Source: Pyrodictiaceae archaeon
Lineage (GTDB): Archaea > Thermoproteota > Thermoprotei_A > Sulfolobales > Pyrodictiaceae
NCBI GenBank assembly: GCA_027036135.1
Contig: JALVSY010000007.1
Location: forward strand, 810,880 to 874,879
DNA: 64,000 bases
Reading direction: 5' to 3'
The notes beneath the pieces are model-generated. The model made no database searches, was not told the DNA's origin, and worked only from the letters and a program-made list of their open reading frames with translations. Positions within the stretch are counted from its first letter, which is position 1. Each line of letters begins with the position of its first letter. Shown here one piece after another: positions 18,547 to 28,291 of the stretch. The position numbers and the translations under genes were made by a program.

Positions 18547-20085
18547 TTGGAGAAGCTGCGCGAGCTAGAAGAGCTTCGTAGACGCTTATCCTCGCCGGAC
18601 CCCGAGAAGGCTAAGAGGCAGCATGCCAAGGGCAAGCTGCTTGCACGAGAAAGGCTTGAGATGCTTCTAGACCCTGGTAGCTTTGAGGAGATACAGTGGC
18701 TAGCTACGACACGTAGTACCCTATTCGGCCTTGATAAGAAAAAGGTCCCTGGAGACGGAGTAATAGCTGGCTATGGTAAGGTCAATGGACGACCCGTCTA
18801 TGTGTTTGTCCAGGACTTTACTGTGATGGGGGGAAGCATAGGAGAAGCACATGCAGAGAAAATCGTGAGAACAATAGAGCTTGCAACAAAGAGCGGAGTA
18901 CCAGTCATAGGGATATGGGATTCCGGTGGCGCAAGGATACAGGAGGGCGTTGCCTCACTTCACGGCGTTGGAAGAATAATGAAAGCAATTGTTGATGCTA
19001 GTGGCGTGATTCCCCAAATCTCCCTAGTACTTGGCCCAGCAGCTGGCGGAGCCGCGTACGCACCTGCGCTCATGGATTTCACTGTAGTTGTTGACAACGT
19101 CACTTACCTCTTCGTCACGGGCCCCGAGGTAGTAAAGGAGGTTACTGGCGAGGAGATAGACTTCGAGGGACTTGGCGGAGCTAGAGTACATAGCCAAATT
19201 AGCGGCGTTGCACACTTCAGGGCAGGGAGCGAGGAGGAAGCATTCTCTCTTACAAAGAAGCTTCTAACTTACCTACCTGACAACAACGAGGCCCCATTAC
19301 CTGTGATTAATACTAGCGACCCTACTGACAGAGTAGATAAAGAGCTTGACTCGATTGTCCCGGAGGACCCCATGCGCTCCTATGATATGAGAATGGTGCT
19401 GGAAAAGGTATTCGATAAGGGCTCGTTATTAGAGGTACACAAGGAATGGGGCCAGAGCATCATTACTGCCTTTGCCCGCCTAGGGGGAATACCTGTCTGT
19501 ATTGTGGCCAGCCAGCCCCTAATAATGAGCGGCGCTATAGACATCAATGCCTCTTGTAAGGCTGCGCGTTTTGTAAGGTTCTGCGACGCCTTCAACTTAC
19601 CAATAATCACGTTTGTTGACGTACCAGGGTACATGCCGGGAACGCAGCAAGAGCATGGAGGAATAATTCGTCATGGAGCAAAGATGCTATATGCTTACTC
19701 GGAGGCAACTAGTCCGAAGATAACAGTCATCGTGCGCAAGGCATATGGGGGCGCCTACATATCTATGGGTAGCCGATCCATGGGCGCGGACATAGTATTC
19801 GCGTGGCCAACGGCCGAGATAGCTGTCATGGGTGCTGAGGCTGCTGTTAGGATACTTTACCGGAAGCAGTTAGCACGCTCACCACATCCAGAAGAGGAGA
19901 AAAAGAAACTCATAGAGGAGTTCAAAAAGACCTTCCTAAACCCTTATAGGGCAGCCGAACTAGGGCTTGTAGATGACGTAATAGCTCCTAGAGAGACGAG
20001 GCAGAAGCTCTATCGAGCAGTAACGATTCTATTGAAGAAGAGAGAGTGGAGACCGCCCCGTAAGCACGGCAATATACCGCTCTAG
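18547..20085 (+). CDS. pccB: Acyl-CoA (propionyl/acetyl-CoA) carboxyltransferase subunit
   Basis: Crotonase-fold carboxyltransferase that moves CO2 from carboxybiotin to acetyl- or propionyl-CoA to give malonyl- or methylmalonyl-CoA. About 512 aa with both N and C carboxyltransferase halves fused, as in PccB. Motifs include oxyanion-hole GGSIGEAHAEK, SGGARIQEGVASL, and PGYMPGTQQEHGGIIRHGAK. TTG 18547 has GGTG eight bases upstream, whereas ATG 18541 would sit only two bases from it, so TTG is preferred. A 130-bp gap to the carrier gene may hold its own promoter. The acyl specificity cannot be read from sequence alone. Confidence 0.93.
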   Translation: MEKLRELEELRRRLSSPDPEKAKRQHAKGKLLARERLEMLLDPGSFEEIQWLATTRSTLFGLDKKKVPGDGVIAGYGKVNGRPVYVFVQDFTVMGGSIGEAHAEKIVRTIELATKSGVPVIGIWDSGGARIQEGVASLHGVGRIMKAIVDASGVIPQISLVLGPAAGGAAYAPALMDFTVVVDNVTYLFVTGPEVVKEVTGEEIDFEGLGGARVHSQISGVAHFRAGSEEEAFSLTKKLLTYLPDNNEAPLPVINTSDPTDRVDKELDSIVPEDPMRSYDMRMVLEKVFDKGSLLEVHKEWGQSIITAFARLGGIPVCIVASQPLIMSGAIDINASCKAARFVRFCDAFNLPIITFVDVPGYMPGTQQEHGGIIRHGAKMLYAYSEATSPKITVIVRKAYGGAYISMGSRSMGADIVFAWPTAEIAVMGAEAAVRILYRKQLARSPHPEEEKKKLIEEFKKTFLNPYRAAELGLVDDVIAPRETRQKLYRAVTILLKKREWRPPRKHGNIPL

Positions 20086-20113
20086 ACCGCCTACCCTACC
20101 CAGGGACGTCGAC

Positions 20114-22309
20114 GTGTATAGCGCACTCCGCGAGTTCGAGGAATGGCTAATAGGGCTGAGAGAGACTGGGTATAGGGGATTAGTGCTTCTACACTCATCT
20201 ATCCTAAGCGCCGCGCTCGACGCCGTAAGCGATAGGCTTCATACCTTTTATAGCAACGTGACATGTATAGCTCCTAGGGAGCTTAGGCAGAAAGTCTCCC
20301 GGAACAAGTGCGCTCACTGGCTCAGTCCCTCCGCAATAGAAAGGCTTCTTGGTACCGATAACGAGGCCGTAGTGATTGCTGTACCTAGGCTTCTCCGCCC
20401 TAATCTCGTTGCTGCCGCTGCTGAGACAGTGGTTCGGGGAGGCGTACTAGTCATACTGGCGCCGATGCTTAGTGACTGGGAGCCAGGCGGCGAGATGACA
20501 ATAGGCAACTATAAGAGGTACTTGATTAAACGCCTCTACCGCTCGAGGAGCGTTTTCTGGGCCTGCCTAGACACCGATACCGTCTATTTAGCTAGGTTAC
20601 CGACCCGCTACACACAGCAAGAGAGAAAGGAGGAATATAGGCCAAGGAGCCACGTGAGCCGCGAGCTACTCCGCCTAGCCAGTAGCACGGATCAGGCAAG
20701 AGGCCTAGACGAACTCGTCTATCATTTTAGAACAATGCATGGAAGAGGAGCATTCATAGTAGGTGATCGTGGAAGAGGGAAGTCGGGACTACTAGGACTA
20801 TTCGCGGCCTATCTCATAAATAGCCACATGGTTGGGTTCTTGCCCGTAACGGCTCCCTCTCCTTGGAGTATTCAGAGCTTCTTTAACGTGCTGCTACACG
20901 CTCTTAGTCGCCTTGGTGTTAGAAGAGTAAAGGTACTGAGACAATCAGACCTAGTCATAGGCATTAATGGGCCCTGGTTCCGTATCCGATATCTTCCACC
21001 CGATCGCATGGAGACAGGCTCCTTCACAATAATAGATGAGGGAGCTGCACTAGGCCCGTTAAGACTTCGGCTCATTGCAGCCAAAGCTCCACGTCTCCTC
21101 ATAGCAACTACTATTCACGGTTATGAGGGTAGTGGCAGGGTACTAGCCAAGATAGTTGAGGACATAGTCCCGGCTCCAAGAATTAGAGTAGAACTATCAA
21201 CGCCTATACGCTATCTTCCAGGAGACCCTTTAGAAGAATGGATCTATACAACATTTATGCTAAGGATCGAGCCGAGAAAGCCTCCACGAGAGCTAGATAC
21301 TAGCAAGCTAGAGCTAAGGGTCGTTCAACGTGAACGACTCGTAGAAGATGAAGAGCTGCTTGAGAAGATTTACTCTATACTGGTCCTAGCTCATTACCGT
21401 AATGAGCCCGATGACTTGGCATTGATACTTGACGCGCCTCATCACATGCTCTTCGCGGCAACCATAGGCAAAGAGGTAGTAGCGGTAGCTGATGCCTCAA
21501 GAGAGTCTGGTAACGCGCCCTATGAGGCAAGAATAATGCCGGATCTCCTTGCAACAAGCAATCCGGAAGCGCTTCATCTATCTGGTTTAAGGATAGTACG
21601 CATAGCAGTGCATCCCGACCTTCAGCGAAGAGGTATTGGTTCAAAGCTGCTAAGCTTCATAGAAGACTATGCGGCGTCGATGAGCCTCGACTGGGTAGGA
21701 GCTAGTTTCGGGCAACCAGATGTAGTAAGGTTTTGGCTACATAATGGCTATGTCGTTGCCTATGTTTCGCCGCTGCCAAGCAAAGCGACGGGAGAACACA
21801 ACATAGCTGTAATAAAGCCATTAAATAATACATCCGAGAAAATCCTAGTAGCCATAGCCAAGGACATGGTAAAGAGGCTACTACTAGCTGGCCATACCCT
21901 TTATCGAGGCGTCCCAGCCGAAATAATGGCAACACTATTAGAGGGGGACAAGAAGCTATCTCAGAAACCACTAGCCGAGCTATCCCTTGAGCAACTTCAC
22001 CGAGTAAAGCTGGTGCTCTCGCACCAACTAGACGTGGAAGCAGCTCTCGACGCTTACTGGCTACTACTGGTAAACACAGCGCTAGAGAACGGGGGTCTCA
22101 GTCTTCTAGACCGCAATGAACGAGTTGTGGTAATAGCTAGGGTGATCCAGGGAAAGAGCCTGCGCGACCTAATGACGCTAACAAACAAAGACGCTGAAAC
22201 CGTAAAGATGCTGCTTTATTCTGCGCTCGAAAAACTCATAGAGAACACTGCTATAGACTCATTTAATGGGACTACTAATAGAGGAAGCGACAACAAAAAG
22301 AATGTCTGA
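20114..22309 (+). CDS. tmcA: tRNA/RNA cytidine acetyltransferase TmcA
   Basis: Makes N4-acetylcytidine in RNA using ATP and acetyl-CoA (TmcA/Kre33/NAT10 family). It has an N-terminal DUF1726-like region, then an RNA-helicase-type ATPase with Walker A GDRGRGKS at 217-224 and a DExx-like IIDEGAALG. A GNAT acetyltransferase domain follows around 470-570 (VRIAVHPDLQRRGIG), and then a tRNA-binding helical tail. 731 aa is family size. GTG start 20114. In thermophilic archaea ac4C is widespread and heat-related. Confidence 0.94.
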   Translation: MYSALREFEEWLIGLRETGYRGLVLLHSSILSAALDAVSDRLHTFYSNVTCIAPRELRQKVSRNKCAHWLSPSAIERLLGTDNEAVVIAVPRLLRPNLVAAAAETVVRGGVLVILAPMLSDWEPGGEMTIGNYKRYLIKRLYRSRSVFWACLDTDTVYLARLPTRYTQQERKEEYRPRSHVSRELLRLASSTDQARGLDELVYHFRTMHGRGAFIVGDRGRGKSGLLGLFAAYLINSHMVGFLPVTAPSPWSIQSFFNVLLHALSRLGVRRVKVLRQSDLVIGINGPWFRIRYLPPDRMETGSFTIIDEGAALGPLRLRLIAAKAPRLLIATTIHGYEGSGRVLAKIVEDIVPAPRIRVELSTPIRYLPGDPLEEWIYTTFMLRIEPRKPPRELDTSKLELRVVQRERLVEDEELLEKIYSILVLAHYRNEPDDLALILDAPHHMLFAATIGKEVVAVADASRESGNAPYEARIMPDLLATSNPEALHLSGLRIVRIAVHPDLQRRGIGSKLLSFIEDYAASMSLDWVGASFGQPDVVRFWLHNGYVVAYVSPLPSKATGEHNIAVIKPLNNTSEKILVAIAKDMVKRLLLAGHTLYRGVPAEIMATLLEGDKKLSQKPLAELSLEQLHRVKLVLSHQLDVEAALDAYWLLLVNTALENGGLSLLDRNERVVVIARVIQGKSLRDLMTLTNKDAETVKMLLYSALEKLIENTAIDSFNGTTNRGSDNKKNV

Positions 22310-22321
22310 GGCAAAATAGGA

Positions 22322-23017
22322 ATGAGCTTGCTAGCTATATTCGCTCTCATACTTAGTCTCAACGCGACTATTAATGCTCAGAGCTTGAATAGTACTTGCG
22401 GCAGCGTAAGTGTAAACGCGCTCGCGAGAGTAACAGAACCCGTCCAAGGGGTCATAACCGGTTATACGCCATTCTTGGTAATAACTTTGAGCGGCCAACT
22501 AGTCCCTGTCAACGCAACGCTAAAGGCAAGTGCACTAATCCCTCAAATGAGACAACAATTACCAATCGTCATCCAGTCTCTCTCGACACACAAGTTTATT
22601 ATCAAGACAATGAGTACAATACCTCTCGATTTCCCTGTACTCTACATAGTTGAGATAAAGGGATCAAGCAAAGCATGTAGGCTTGAAGTATTAGTAAAGC
22701 CTCCGAGAAGGATGCCAAAGAGTAATGCGAGACAAGAGAAAATGCTTGTTAAAAACCCTGCTGAAAAACAACTGACGAGATACGATCCTCTTGGCTTCCT
22801 GGACACAAATATCACTCCAGCAGAACGGGGCCATAATGTCTTAATTAGTCAATTACCGAGTCATCAATTAGGTGAAAAGAAGAACCTAAGCAAGTCCAGT
22901 AATAGGGATATTCTACTCTTTATAGCTGTAGCATTTCTAAGCACAGCGCTCATAATCACTGTTATGGACTACCTATCTTCTCGGAGAGGTATTCAGCAAC
23001 GCGTTTCGGGAGCATAG
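22322..23017 (+). CDS. Secreted, C-terminally anchored protein, unknown
   Basis: 231 aa. N-terminal signal-like helix (MSLLAIFALILSL) ends near an Ala-Gln at 19-20. A beta-rich middle with several Asn-x-Ser/Thr sequons is followed by a polar linker and a single C-terminal membrane helix (about 197-217) with a short basic cytoplasmic tail (SSRRGIQQR). No family recognised. Starts 12 bases after tmcA stops, so probably cotranscribed. Its last 56 bases overlap the convergent VTT gene. Confidence 0.62.
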   Translation: MSLLAIFALILSLNATINAQSLNSTCGSVSVNALARVTEPVQGVITGYTPFLVITLSGQLVPVNATLKASALIPQMRQQLPIVIQSLSTHKFIIKTMSTIPLDFPVLYIVEIKGSSKACRLEVLVKPPRRMPKSNARQEKMLVKNPAEKQLTRYDPLGFLDTNITPAERGHNVLISQLPSHQLGEKKNLSKSSNRDILLFIAVAFLSTALIITVMDYLSSRRGIQQRVSGA

Positions 23018-23660
23018 CGAGAATAGTTTGCTTTATAAGCTCAGCTAGTGCTGGTACAACACCTTTCTCGTTATAGGTTTCGATTATTTTTAGCCAATTT
23101 ATACGAATAATGATAATGGCGACTACTATGCTACCGATTATGAGGGCTGCCAGTGCCTCAGGGCTGAGACCCTCGCTGCCAGTGATCGATCGTATAAGGT
23201 CGCCAAATACGACTGCGAGAAAGGTTATTACTATTTTCCCAAGGGCTACCGCGATGAAGAAAAGTAACAAGTTGTAACCAGTGACCCCGAGCGGCACATA
23301 TAGTACGTCATCGGGTAATGGAAGCGCTGCGAATAAGAATAGAGCGAAGAAGACGCTTTTCTTGAATGCTTTCGCAAATATCTCAACGTTCTGGCGCGTA
23401 TTCTTGGGAAGAATTCGGCGAAAGCTCCTACCAAGCAAGAAGACTATGACCTTACCGAGGGCTGCGCCGACGCCTCCGCTTACTGCCACGAATACCTTCT
23501 CTACATCATTATGGAGATAGAGACCCCAGCCAGCTATAATGCCTAGGTACGGTACAGTCATGTATGGTATGGCGTTGCTAGCAAGCGATATTATGAATGC
23601 AGAGAGTACAGGGTTCTTTACCCCAATTATAGCCATGATTGTGTCAATAATGTTGCTCAA
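22962..23660 (-). CDS. VTT/DedA-like (SNARE-associated) membrane protein
   Basis: 232 aa, about five hydrophobic segments. The VTT-domain pattern is visible: an early small-residue-rich segment (SNAIPYMTVPYLG), GGVGAALGKVIVFLLGRSF, then LFAALPLPDDVLYVPLGVTGY. This is the signature stretch of DedA/TVP38/TMEM41 proteins, linked to lipid scrambling or transport. TTG start at 23660. Its end overlaps the convergent orphan by 56 bp. Substrate unknown. Confidence 0.72.
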   Translation of the reverse strand: MSNIIDTIMAIIGVKNPVLSAFIISLASNAIPYMTVPYLGIIAGWGLYLHNDVEKVFVAVSGGVGAALGKVIVFLLGRSFRRILPKNTRQNVEIFAKAFKKSVFFALFLFAALPLPDDVLYVPLGVTGYNLLLFFIAVALGKIVITFLAVVFGDLIRSITGSEGLSPEALAALIIGSIVVAIIIIRINWLKIIETYNEKGVVPALAELIKQTILAMLPKRVAEYLSEKIGSP

Positions 23661-23859
23661 AGCACTGAATACCCCGTGGAGCTCTCAATATATCCCGAAG
23701 TTATTCTTAGCCAGGCTGTTAAGAAGCCCCAGGGACCCAAGCCGCATAGCTTTAATTGAGGGAAATAATAATTTGTGCTACGAGGTGCATCCAGCATAGA
23801 TGGCGGGGTGAAGACTGCAAACGCGGCTGAGAGAATACAGTGCTGAGGCCCTCGATCAC

Positions 23860-24405
23860 TTACCGCCTTCTCCCAAGCATCCTAGCTAAGAGCTTTCTTG
23901 CTTCTTCAAGTGTCTCGTTAATACCTCTCCAGTGCCCTCCCCTCCAGTATACTTGGCCGCAGCGTGGACATATCCAGAACTCGTTATAGGACTCGTAGAC
24001 GCGGGGAGGAACTCGTCCCTTCACCTTAGGTTTTTCTATTCTCTTAAGAGGAGTGTTGCAAAGAGGGCATCTACTTCTATCCGGGTCTATCTCGAGCCTT
24101 ATACCGTAAGTCGCTCCTAGCTTGGCAAGGGCCTCTGCTATATTGTCGCTTACAAAGACCGCTTCAATACCACGGCGTAGTGCCCGCCTATATAGGCCAC
24201 GGTCACGAGTTACAATTATGCGCCCAGTAGTTGCTGCCTCATCTAGGATGCGTGAGTCGTGCCATCCCTTAGCATAGACAGTATCGTACCCCAGCATACG
24301 CAGCCAGCGTGCTAGCGAGCCAAGCATAGAGTCAACTATGAAAGCCGGCTCCCTATGCCTACGAGTAGCCAGAATCACGACTGACGAGTCCTTTTCAGAG
24401 GACAT
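23860..24405 (-). CDS. Mut7-C RNase-domain protein with zinc ribbon
   Basis: 181-aa protein of the archaeal Mut7-C (DUF82) family, a PIN-like nuclease fused to a zinc ribbon. The N-terminal part has the acidic/positive signature FIVDSMLGSLARWLRMLGYD and VTRDRGLYRRAL. The C-terminal ribbon has CPLC and CPRC pairs. ATG start 24405. Its RNA substrate is not known. First gene of a long minus-strand stretch that continues into the CBS array, with 170 bp between. Confidence 0.85.
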   Translation of the reverse strand: MSSEKDSSVVILATRRHREPAFIVDSMLGSLARWLRMLGYDTVYAKGWHDSRILDEAATTGRIIVTRDRGLYRRALRRGIEAVFVSDNIAEALAKLGATYGIRLEIDPDRSRCPLCNTPLKRIEKPKVKGRVPPRVYESYNEFWICPRCGQVYWRGGHWRGINETLEEARKLLARMLGRRR

Positions 24406-24575
24406 TTCTTCTTATTCGCCTCCCCGATAATTTTTCCTTTTCACCGATACCTATACCTAGAACAGAGTACTGTGCTTATTCCTCTTCCCTGTTTTTATCT
24501 CTCTACTTCATTTCTAAAACACTGGGAAGGTATGGCAAAAGACTGTTAGCATACACTGGAGACGAGGCCTTTACC

Positions 24576-25376
24576 CTAGGCTGTTTTTGACGCTATTAGA
24601 CGGACTAGTTCATCAAGGGTTATTATCCCGACTATTTTGTCCTCGTGCATTACTACTACTCCTTTACTATTCTTCTGCTTCATCTTATCATAGGCTTCTG
24701 CTGCACTAGCATCCGGAGTTACTATAGGTGGTCTCAGTCTCATTATATCGTCTACTAAGAGGTGCTCTATTCTCTCCTTACGATACTTCTCTGGCACTAT
24801 GTCATGAAAGGCTAGGAAAGCATCTGCTACCTCGTCGACTGTGACGTAGCCTACTAGTCTATTCTCCTCATCGAGCACTGGTATGAATAGGAGATTGTAT
24901 TGAAGCAATAGCTTTCTCGCGTGGAGAACCTTGTTTGTTGTCCTAAGTATCTCGGGTACCGTTATCATTGTATCAACCGCCTTTGTATCCGGTGCCACGT
25001 CGCGAACAAAGCTAGCTATCTCCCACCGAGTTACCAGGCCAATAACCTTCTCGTCTTCCACGACAGGGTAGCTTCCAACATTATCGCTTACCATCTTTCT
25101 CGCAACTTCGCCTACGCTTAGACTTGGAGGTATCGTCTTGGGATCAGGCGTCATAAAGCTTGACACATGCATGCGTCCAGGTACAAGGTTCCTTGTGCGC
25201 AGTGTCGCCAATTTGACCATTATGTCCTTCTTAGTCATAATACCTACTAGCTTCTCGTCCTCGAAGGCCAGTACACGATCCATATCGTAGCGCTTCATTA
25301 CCCTAACTGCATGCTCTAATGTCTCGTCTTTATCAACCGCCGGGTAATCGCGGAGCATTATCTCCTCTGCCTTCAT
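24576..25376 (-). CDS. CBS-domain-only protein 1 (four CBS domains)
   Basis: 266 aa made of four tandem CBS motifs (two Bateman modules) and nothing else. Each repeat shows the DETLEHAVRVM-type helix, a VVEDEKVIGLVT-type strand pair and a following Thr-x-x-Asp/Glu. Bateman modules bind adenine nucleotides, SAM or related ligands. Without a fused effector the target is unknown. ATG start after GGGGGGAGAG. Last of five consecutive CBS genes on this strand. Confidence 0.9.
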   Translation of the reverse strand: MKAEEIMLRDYPAVDKDETLEHAVRVMKRYDMDRVLAFEDEKLVGIMTKKDIMVKLATLRTRNLVPGRMHVSSFMTPDPKTIPPSLSVGEVARKMVSDNVGSYPVVEDEKVIGLVTRWEIASFVRDVAPDTKAVDTMITVPEILRTTNKVLHARKLLLQYNLLFIPVLDEENRLVGYVTVDEVADAFLAFHDIVPEKYRKERIEHLLVDDIMRLRPPIVTPDASAAEAYDKMKQKNSKGVVVMHEDKIVGIITLDELVRLIASKTA

Positions 25377-25472
25377 GGGGCTCTCCCCCCTATTCTACGA
25401 AAAAGGTGAAGGTTTTAATTCAACGATGAAAAGAAATGAAACAATGTTGAAGGAGCACTATGCCTTGTGCTA

Positions 25473-26324
25473 TTAGCTCTCAGCTATCGCTTGTAGAATA
25501 TTATGCTTAACAACGACTCCGAGAGGCTCGCGGTCACGAACAACTGGTACCGAACTAAAACCATGCCTTATCATCAGCCGAGCCGCCTCTGCAAGATCTT
25601 CGTCAGCCTCTACTGTTATTGGATCAGGAGTCATTATATCCTGAGCAGTCATTATGGTGTACTCGTAGACGGGGCCGAGCCTACCTTTTGGTAACTCCGC
25701 GAACCTTCTAACACTCTTAGCTTTCGGACGCGGTGCTGAAGGGAACTCTGATGCAAATGCTATATCGCTTGGAGCGATGATACCTATTACCTCTCCTGCA
25801 TCAACTACCAGGACTCTACGAGAGGGGTGCGAGTAGAGAAGATCAACTACATACGATACGCTATGAGCTGGGGAAGCTCTCGGCACGTCATCAAACATGT
25901 AGTCTGAGGCCTTGTATTTCCCTCTTAGCCTCTCCGCATAAGCTCTCACTATATCAGTCTTCGTTATTATACCTATAAGTCTGCCATTCTCATCAACTAC
26001 TGGCAAGCCACCTATATTGTGTTGGAGCATTAGCCTTGCTGCTTCACGGAGCGATCTACCACCAGCTATACTTATGACGTCACTAGACATAACATCCCTG
26101 ACAAATATAGAGTCAAGAGGCCTTGATGCAAGAGAGCCGCTTGCTACTTTTAGGAAATCGGTCTTCGTTATAATCCCTATGGGGTTCCCTGCTTCATCAA
26201 CCACCACTATACGGCCAACACGGTATCTGACCATAAGGTTCCTTACATGAGCTAAGTTATCACCGGGTTTTACAACAACTACGGGCGTAGACATGTATTC
26301 GTCAACACGGGGATACGAGGCCAT
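25473..26324 (-). CDS. CBS-domain-only protein 2 (four CBS domains)
   Basis: 283 aa, four CBS repeats (for example YMSTPVVVVKPGDNL, IGIITKTDFLKV, IGIITKTDIVRAY, and a degenerate third repeat with VVDAGEVIGIIAPSD). ATG 26324 is chosen because GGTG lies six bases upstream; GTG 26336 is inside that site. Intergenic gap to CBS 1 is about 96 bp. No enzymatic or DNA-binding domain. Confidence 0.9.
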   Translation of the reverse strand: MASYPRVDEYMSTPVVVVKPGDNLAHVRNLMVRYRVGRIVVVDEAGNPIGIITKTDFLKVASGSLASRPLDSIFVRDVMSSDVISIAGGRSLREAARLMLQHNIGGLPVVDENGRLIGIITKTDIVRAYAERLRGKYKASDYMFDDVPRASPAHSVSYVVDLLYSHPSRRVLVVDAGEVIGIIAPSDIAFASEFPSAPRPKAKSVRRFAELPKGRLGPVYEYTIMTAQDIMTPDPITVEADEDLAEAARLMIRHGFSSVPVVRDREPLGVVVKHNILQAIAES

Positions 26325-26406
26325 AGCGATCACCACTTAGTAAACCGGGCTACAATTAAAGTAAACAAAATAGTGAACGAAGAGATTCTTATCAGTAGCT
26401 TAAGCA

Positions 26407-27345
26407 CTATTTCTTCGTAGCAATTGCAAAGAGTATGTCTCGCTCAGTTATTATTCCGGCGAGCTGTCCATCATGGACAACTAATAAACTACTGACCCCT
26501 TTCTCTCGCATCAATGTTGCCGCGTCACCTACATCTGCGTCTGGACTAATTGTAACGTAGCCGCTTAAGCCAACGAGTTTGACTGGGGCTTTAAGTGCCT
26601 CCTCGATACTATCGCCTTCAATGTATCGGAATACGTCATGTGAGCCAAAGAAGCGGACAATATCCTTGGCTGTGACCATGCCCCATATCTTTTCTTCTTC
26701 TATTATTGGCAATCGTCTTATGCCATACTTTATCATTGTTTCCGCAGCATCCTTGACGCTGGCTTTCGAATCTATTGTTATAACGTTCTTGGTCATTACC
26801 TCCTCAACTTTTCGTCCAACTGTTTTCTCAGCGAGATGCTCTACGAGATCATGCTCCGTTATTATGCCCCAGAGTGTCATATCCTCAAAGACTACGGGTA
26901 ATACGCCAATGTTCTTAGTTACCATGGTCTCTATTATAGAGGCCAAGGTATCCCTAGTGGTAATGAATACTGGGTTAGGATTCATTACTGAGGCCACGTG
27001 CTCTTTAAGGAGCGCTGAGTAAATGTTACTCTTATGCCTATTTACTACTATATTGAACAGTTCTCCCCCGCCGAAATAATTTACAAGATCGGTTGCGGTG
27101 ACTATGCCCTCTAGCTTCTCCTGGCTAGGTGAGACAACTGGGAGAGCTCTAACATTATAGCGTGTTATCTCCTCTGCTGCCCCGAGTATAGTAGCTGTCT
27201 TTGTCGTTGTGTATACGGGTCTTCTAGCGAGTATCTTTGCGTCCTTCTCGCTCCGGTATATGCGGTCGCTGAAATTAGGCTTGCCGTCACTACGTAACCA
27301 TCGTATACCCTCTGGTCTTCTAGGAGGAACTACGTATCCTCTCAT
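26407..27345 (-). CDS. CBS-domain-only protein 3 (four CBS domains)
   Basis: 312 aa. About 45 N-terminal residues that look basic and unstructured (RGYVVPPRRPEGIRWL) precede four CBS repeats, with clear LEGIVTATDLVNYF, WGIITEHDLVEHL, WGMVTAKDIVRFF and LAGIITERDILFAI strands. ATG start six bases after GGAGGAG. The N-terminal extension is unique in this group and could contact RNA, DNA or a partner protein. Confidence 0.9.
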   Translation of the reverse strand: MRGYVVPPRRPEGIRWLRSDGKPNFSDRIYRSEKDAKILARRPVYTTTKTATILGAAEEITRYNVRALPVVSPSQEKLEGIVTATDLVNYFGGGELFNIVVNRHKSNIYSALLKEHVASVMNPNPVFITTRDTLASIIETMVTKNIGVLPVVFEDMTLWGIITEHDLVEHLAEKTVGRKVEEVMTKNVITIDSKASVKDAAETMIKYGIRRLPIIEEEKIWGMVTAKDIVRFFGSHDVFRYIEGDSIEEALKAPVKLVGLSGYVTISPDADVGDAATLMREKGVSSLLVVHDGQLAGIITERDILFAIATKK

Positions 27346-27415
27346 AGCTCTCTCCTCCCAGTCCCCAATGTTATTAAAGAGTTATAGCTACTGTGTCGGG
27401 ATAAAAACATGGTAC

Positions 27416-28204
27416 TCAATGATTAAGCCAGTAGGAAACAACATCACTTCTATCGACTACACCAATAAGTTTCTTATCATCACCAACTATGTATACCCTA
27501 CCTATATCGCGCTTAAGCATCAACTTAGCTGCATCAAGCAATGTGTGACTTTGGCTCAGGGTTATAGGGGGAGTTGACATAACCTCCTGCACAAGCGGCC
27601 CTTTACGATGACTATCCGCCTCGAAATCGGGCCTAGCATACCCATGTGTTATTAGATCGTGCTCAGCAACAACACCTATTATTACCCCGTTCCTCACCAC
27701 AGGTAGCGCGGCAAATCCATAATGCCTCATTAATTGCCATACCTTGGGAACCGGTGTATCCGGCTCAACATATATGACTTCTCTCTGCATAACCTCTGCT
27801 AATGGAACAAGGAGCTTATCACGATGATTCTCCGCAATGTACTGTATAGCATTCTCGAGGCCAAACACACCCAGATATCTTGACGACTCATCAACTACCG
27901 GAGCGTACCATTCATCAAGCTTAAGCATTTTTTCTAGAGCTGAGCGTAGGTTCTGCGAAGGGCTAAGAACCATGCGCGGATGCTCCATGAGATCCTTTGT
28001 CCTTGCCTCTGTACGCGTGGCAGAGACTTCAAGCAAAGCACTTCTCTTAACTATCCCTGCGAGGCGAAGCCGACGCTCATCTGTTACTACAGGTATTACT
28101 CTTAGTCTCTGCTCACGTATAAGGCGGCGGAGACCCCCAATACTTTCATTCGGTAGAACATAGGGATACTTAGGTGAGAATAAATCAACTACGTGGGGCT
28201 CCAG
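27416..28204 (-). CDS. CBS-domain-only protein 4 (four CBS domains, CTG start)
   Basis: Starting at the first conventional codon (TTG 28036) cuts the first CBS domain in half. The frame continues upstream through a clean CBS sequence (LRRLIREQRLRVIPVVTD and LRLAGIVKRSALL) to a TAG, and only CTG 28204 can initiate it. GGTG lies six bases before that CTG. With it the protein is 262 aa and has four CBS repeats like its neighbours. TATA-like sequence lies about 45 bp upstream. Confidence 0.88.
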   Translation of the reverse strand: MEPHVVDLFSPKYPYVLPNESIGGLRRLIREQRLRVIPVVTDERRLRLAGIVKRSALLEVSATRTEARTKDLMEHPRMVLSPSQNLRSALEKMLKLDEWYAPVVDESSRYLGVFGLENAIQYIAENHRDKLLVPLAEVMQREVIYVEPDTPVPKVWQLMRHYGFAALPVVRNGVIIGVVAEHDLITHGYARPDFEADSHRKGPLVQEVMSTPPITLSQSHTLLDAAKLMLKRDIGRVYIVGDDKKLIGVVDRSDVVSYWLNH

Positions 28205-28210
28205 GCTCTA

Positions 28211-28214
28211 CACC
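28211..28214 (-). promoter_or_regulatory. Ribosome site GGTG deciding the CTG start of CBS protein 4
   Basis: GGTG on the minus strand, six bases before CTG 28204, the same spacing as before ATG/GTG starts elsewhere in the window. Confidence 0.5.
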
Positions 28215-28291
28215 AATTATATTAACTCATGTAAAGTAGCTATTATACCTATAGACGAATACCAATGGTTAGATTTTGGCCCCGGGCCTCC

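Noticed and set aside
23815-23860. GTGAAGA followed by two CTGA boxes
   Set aside because: Only 12 nt between the two D-like boxes, too short for C' plus guide; total length below that of real C/D sRNAs.
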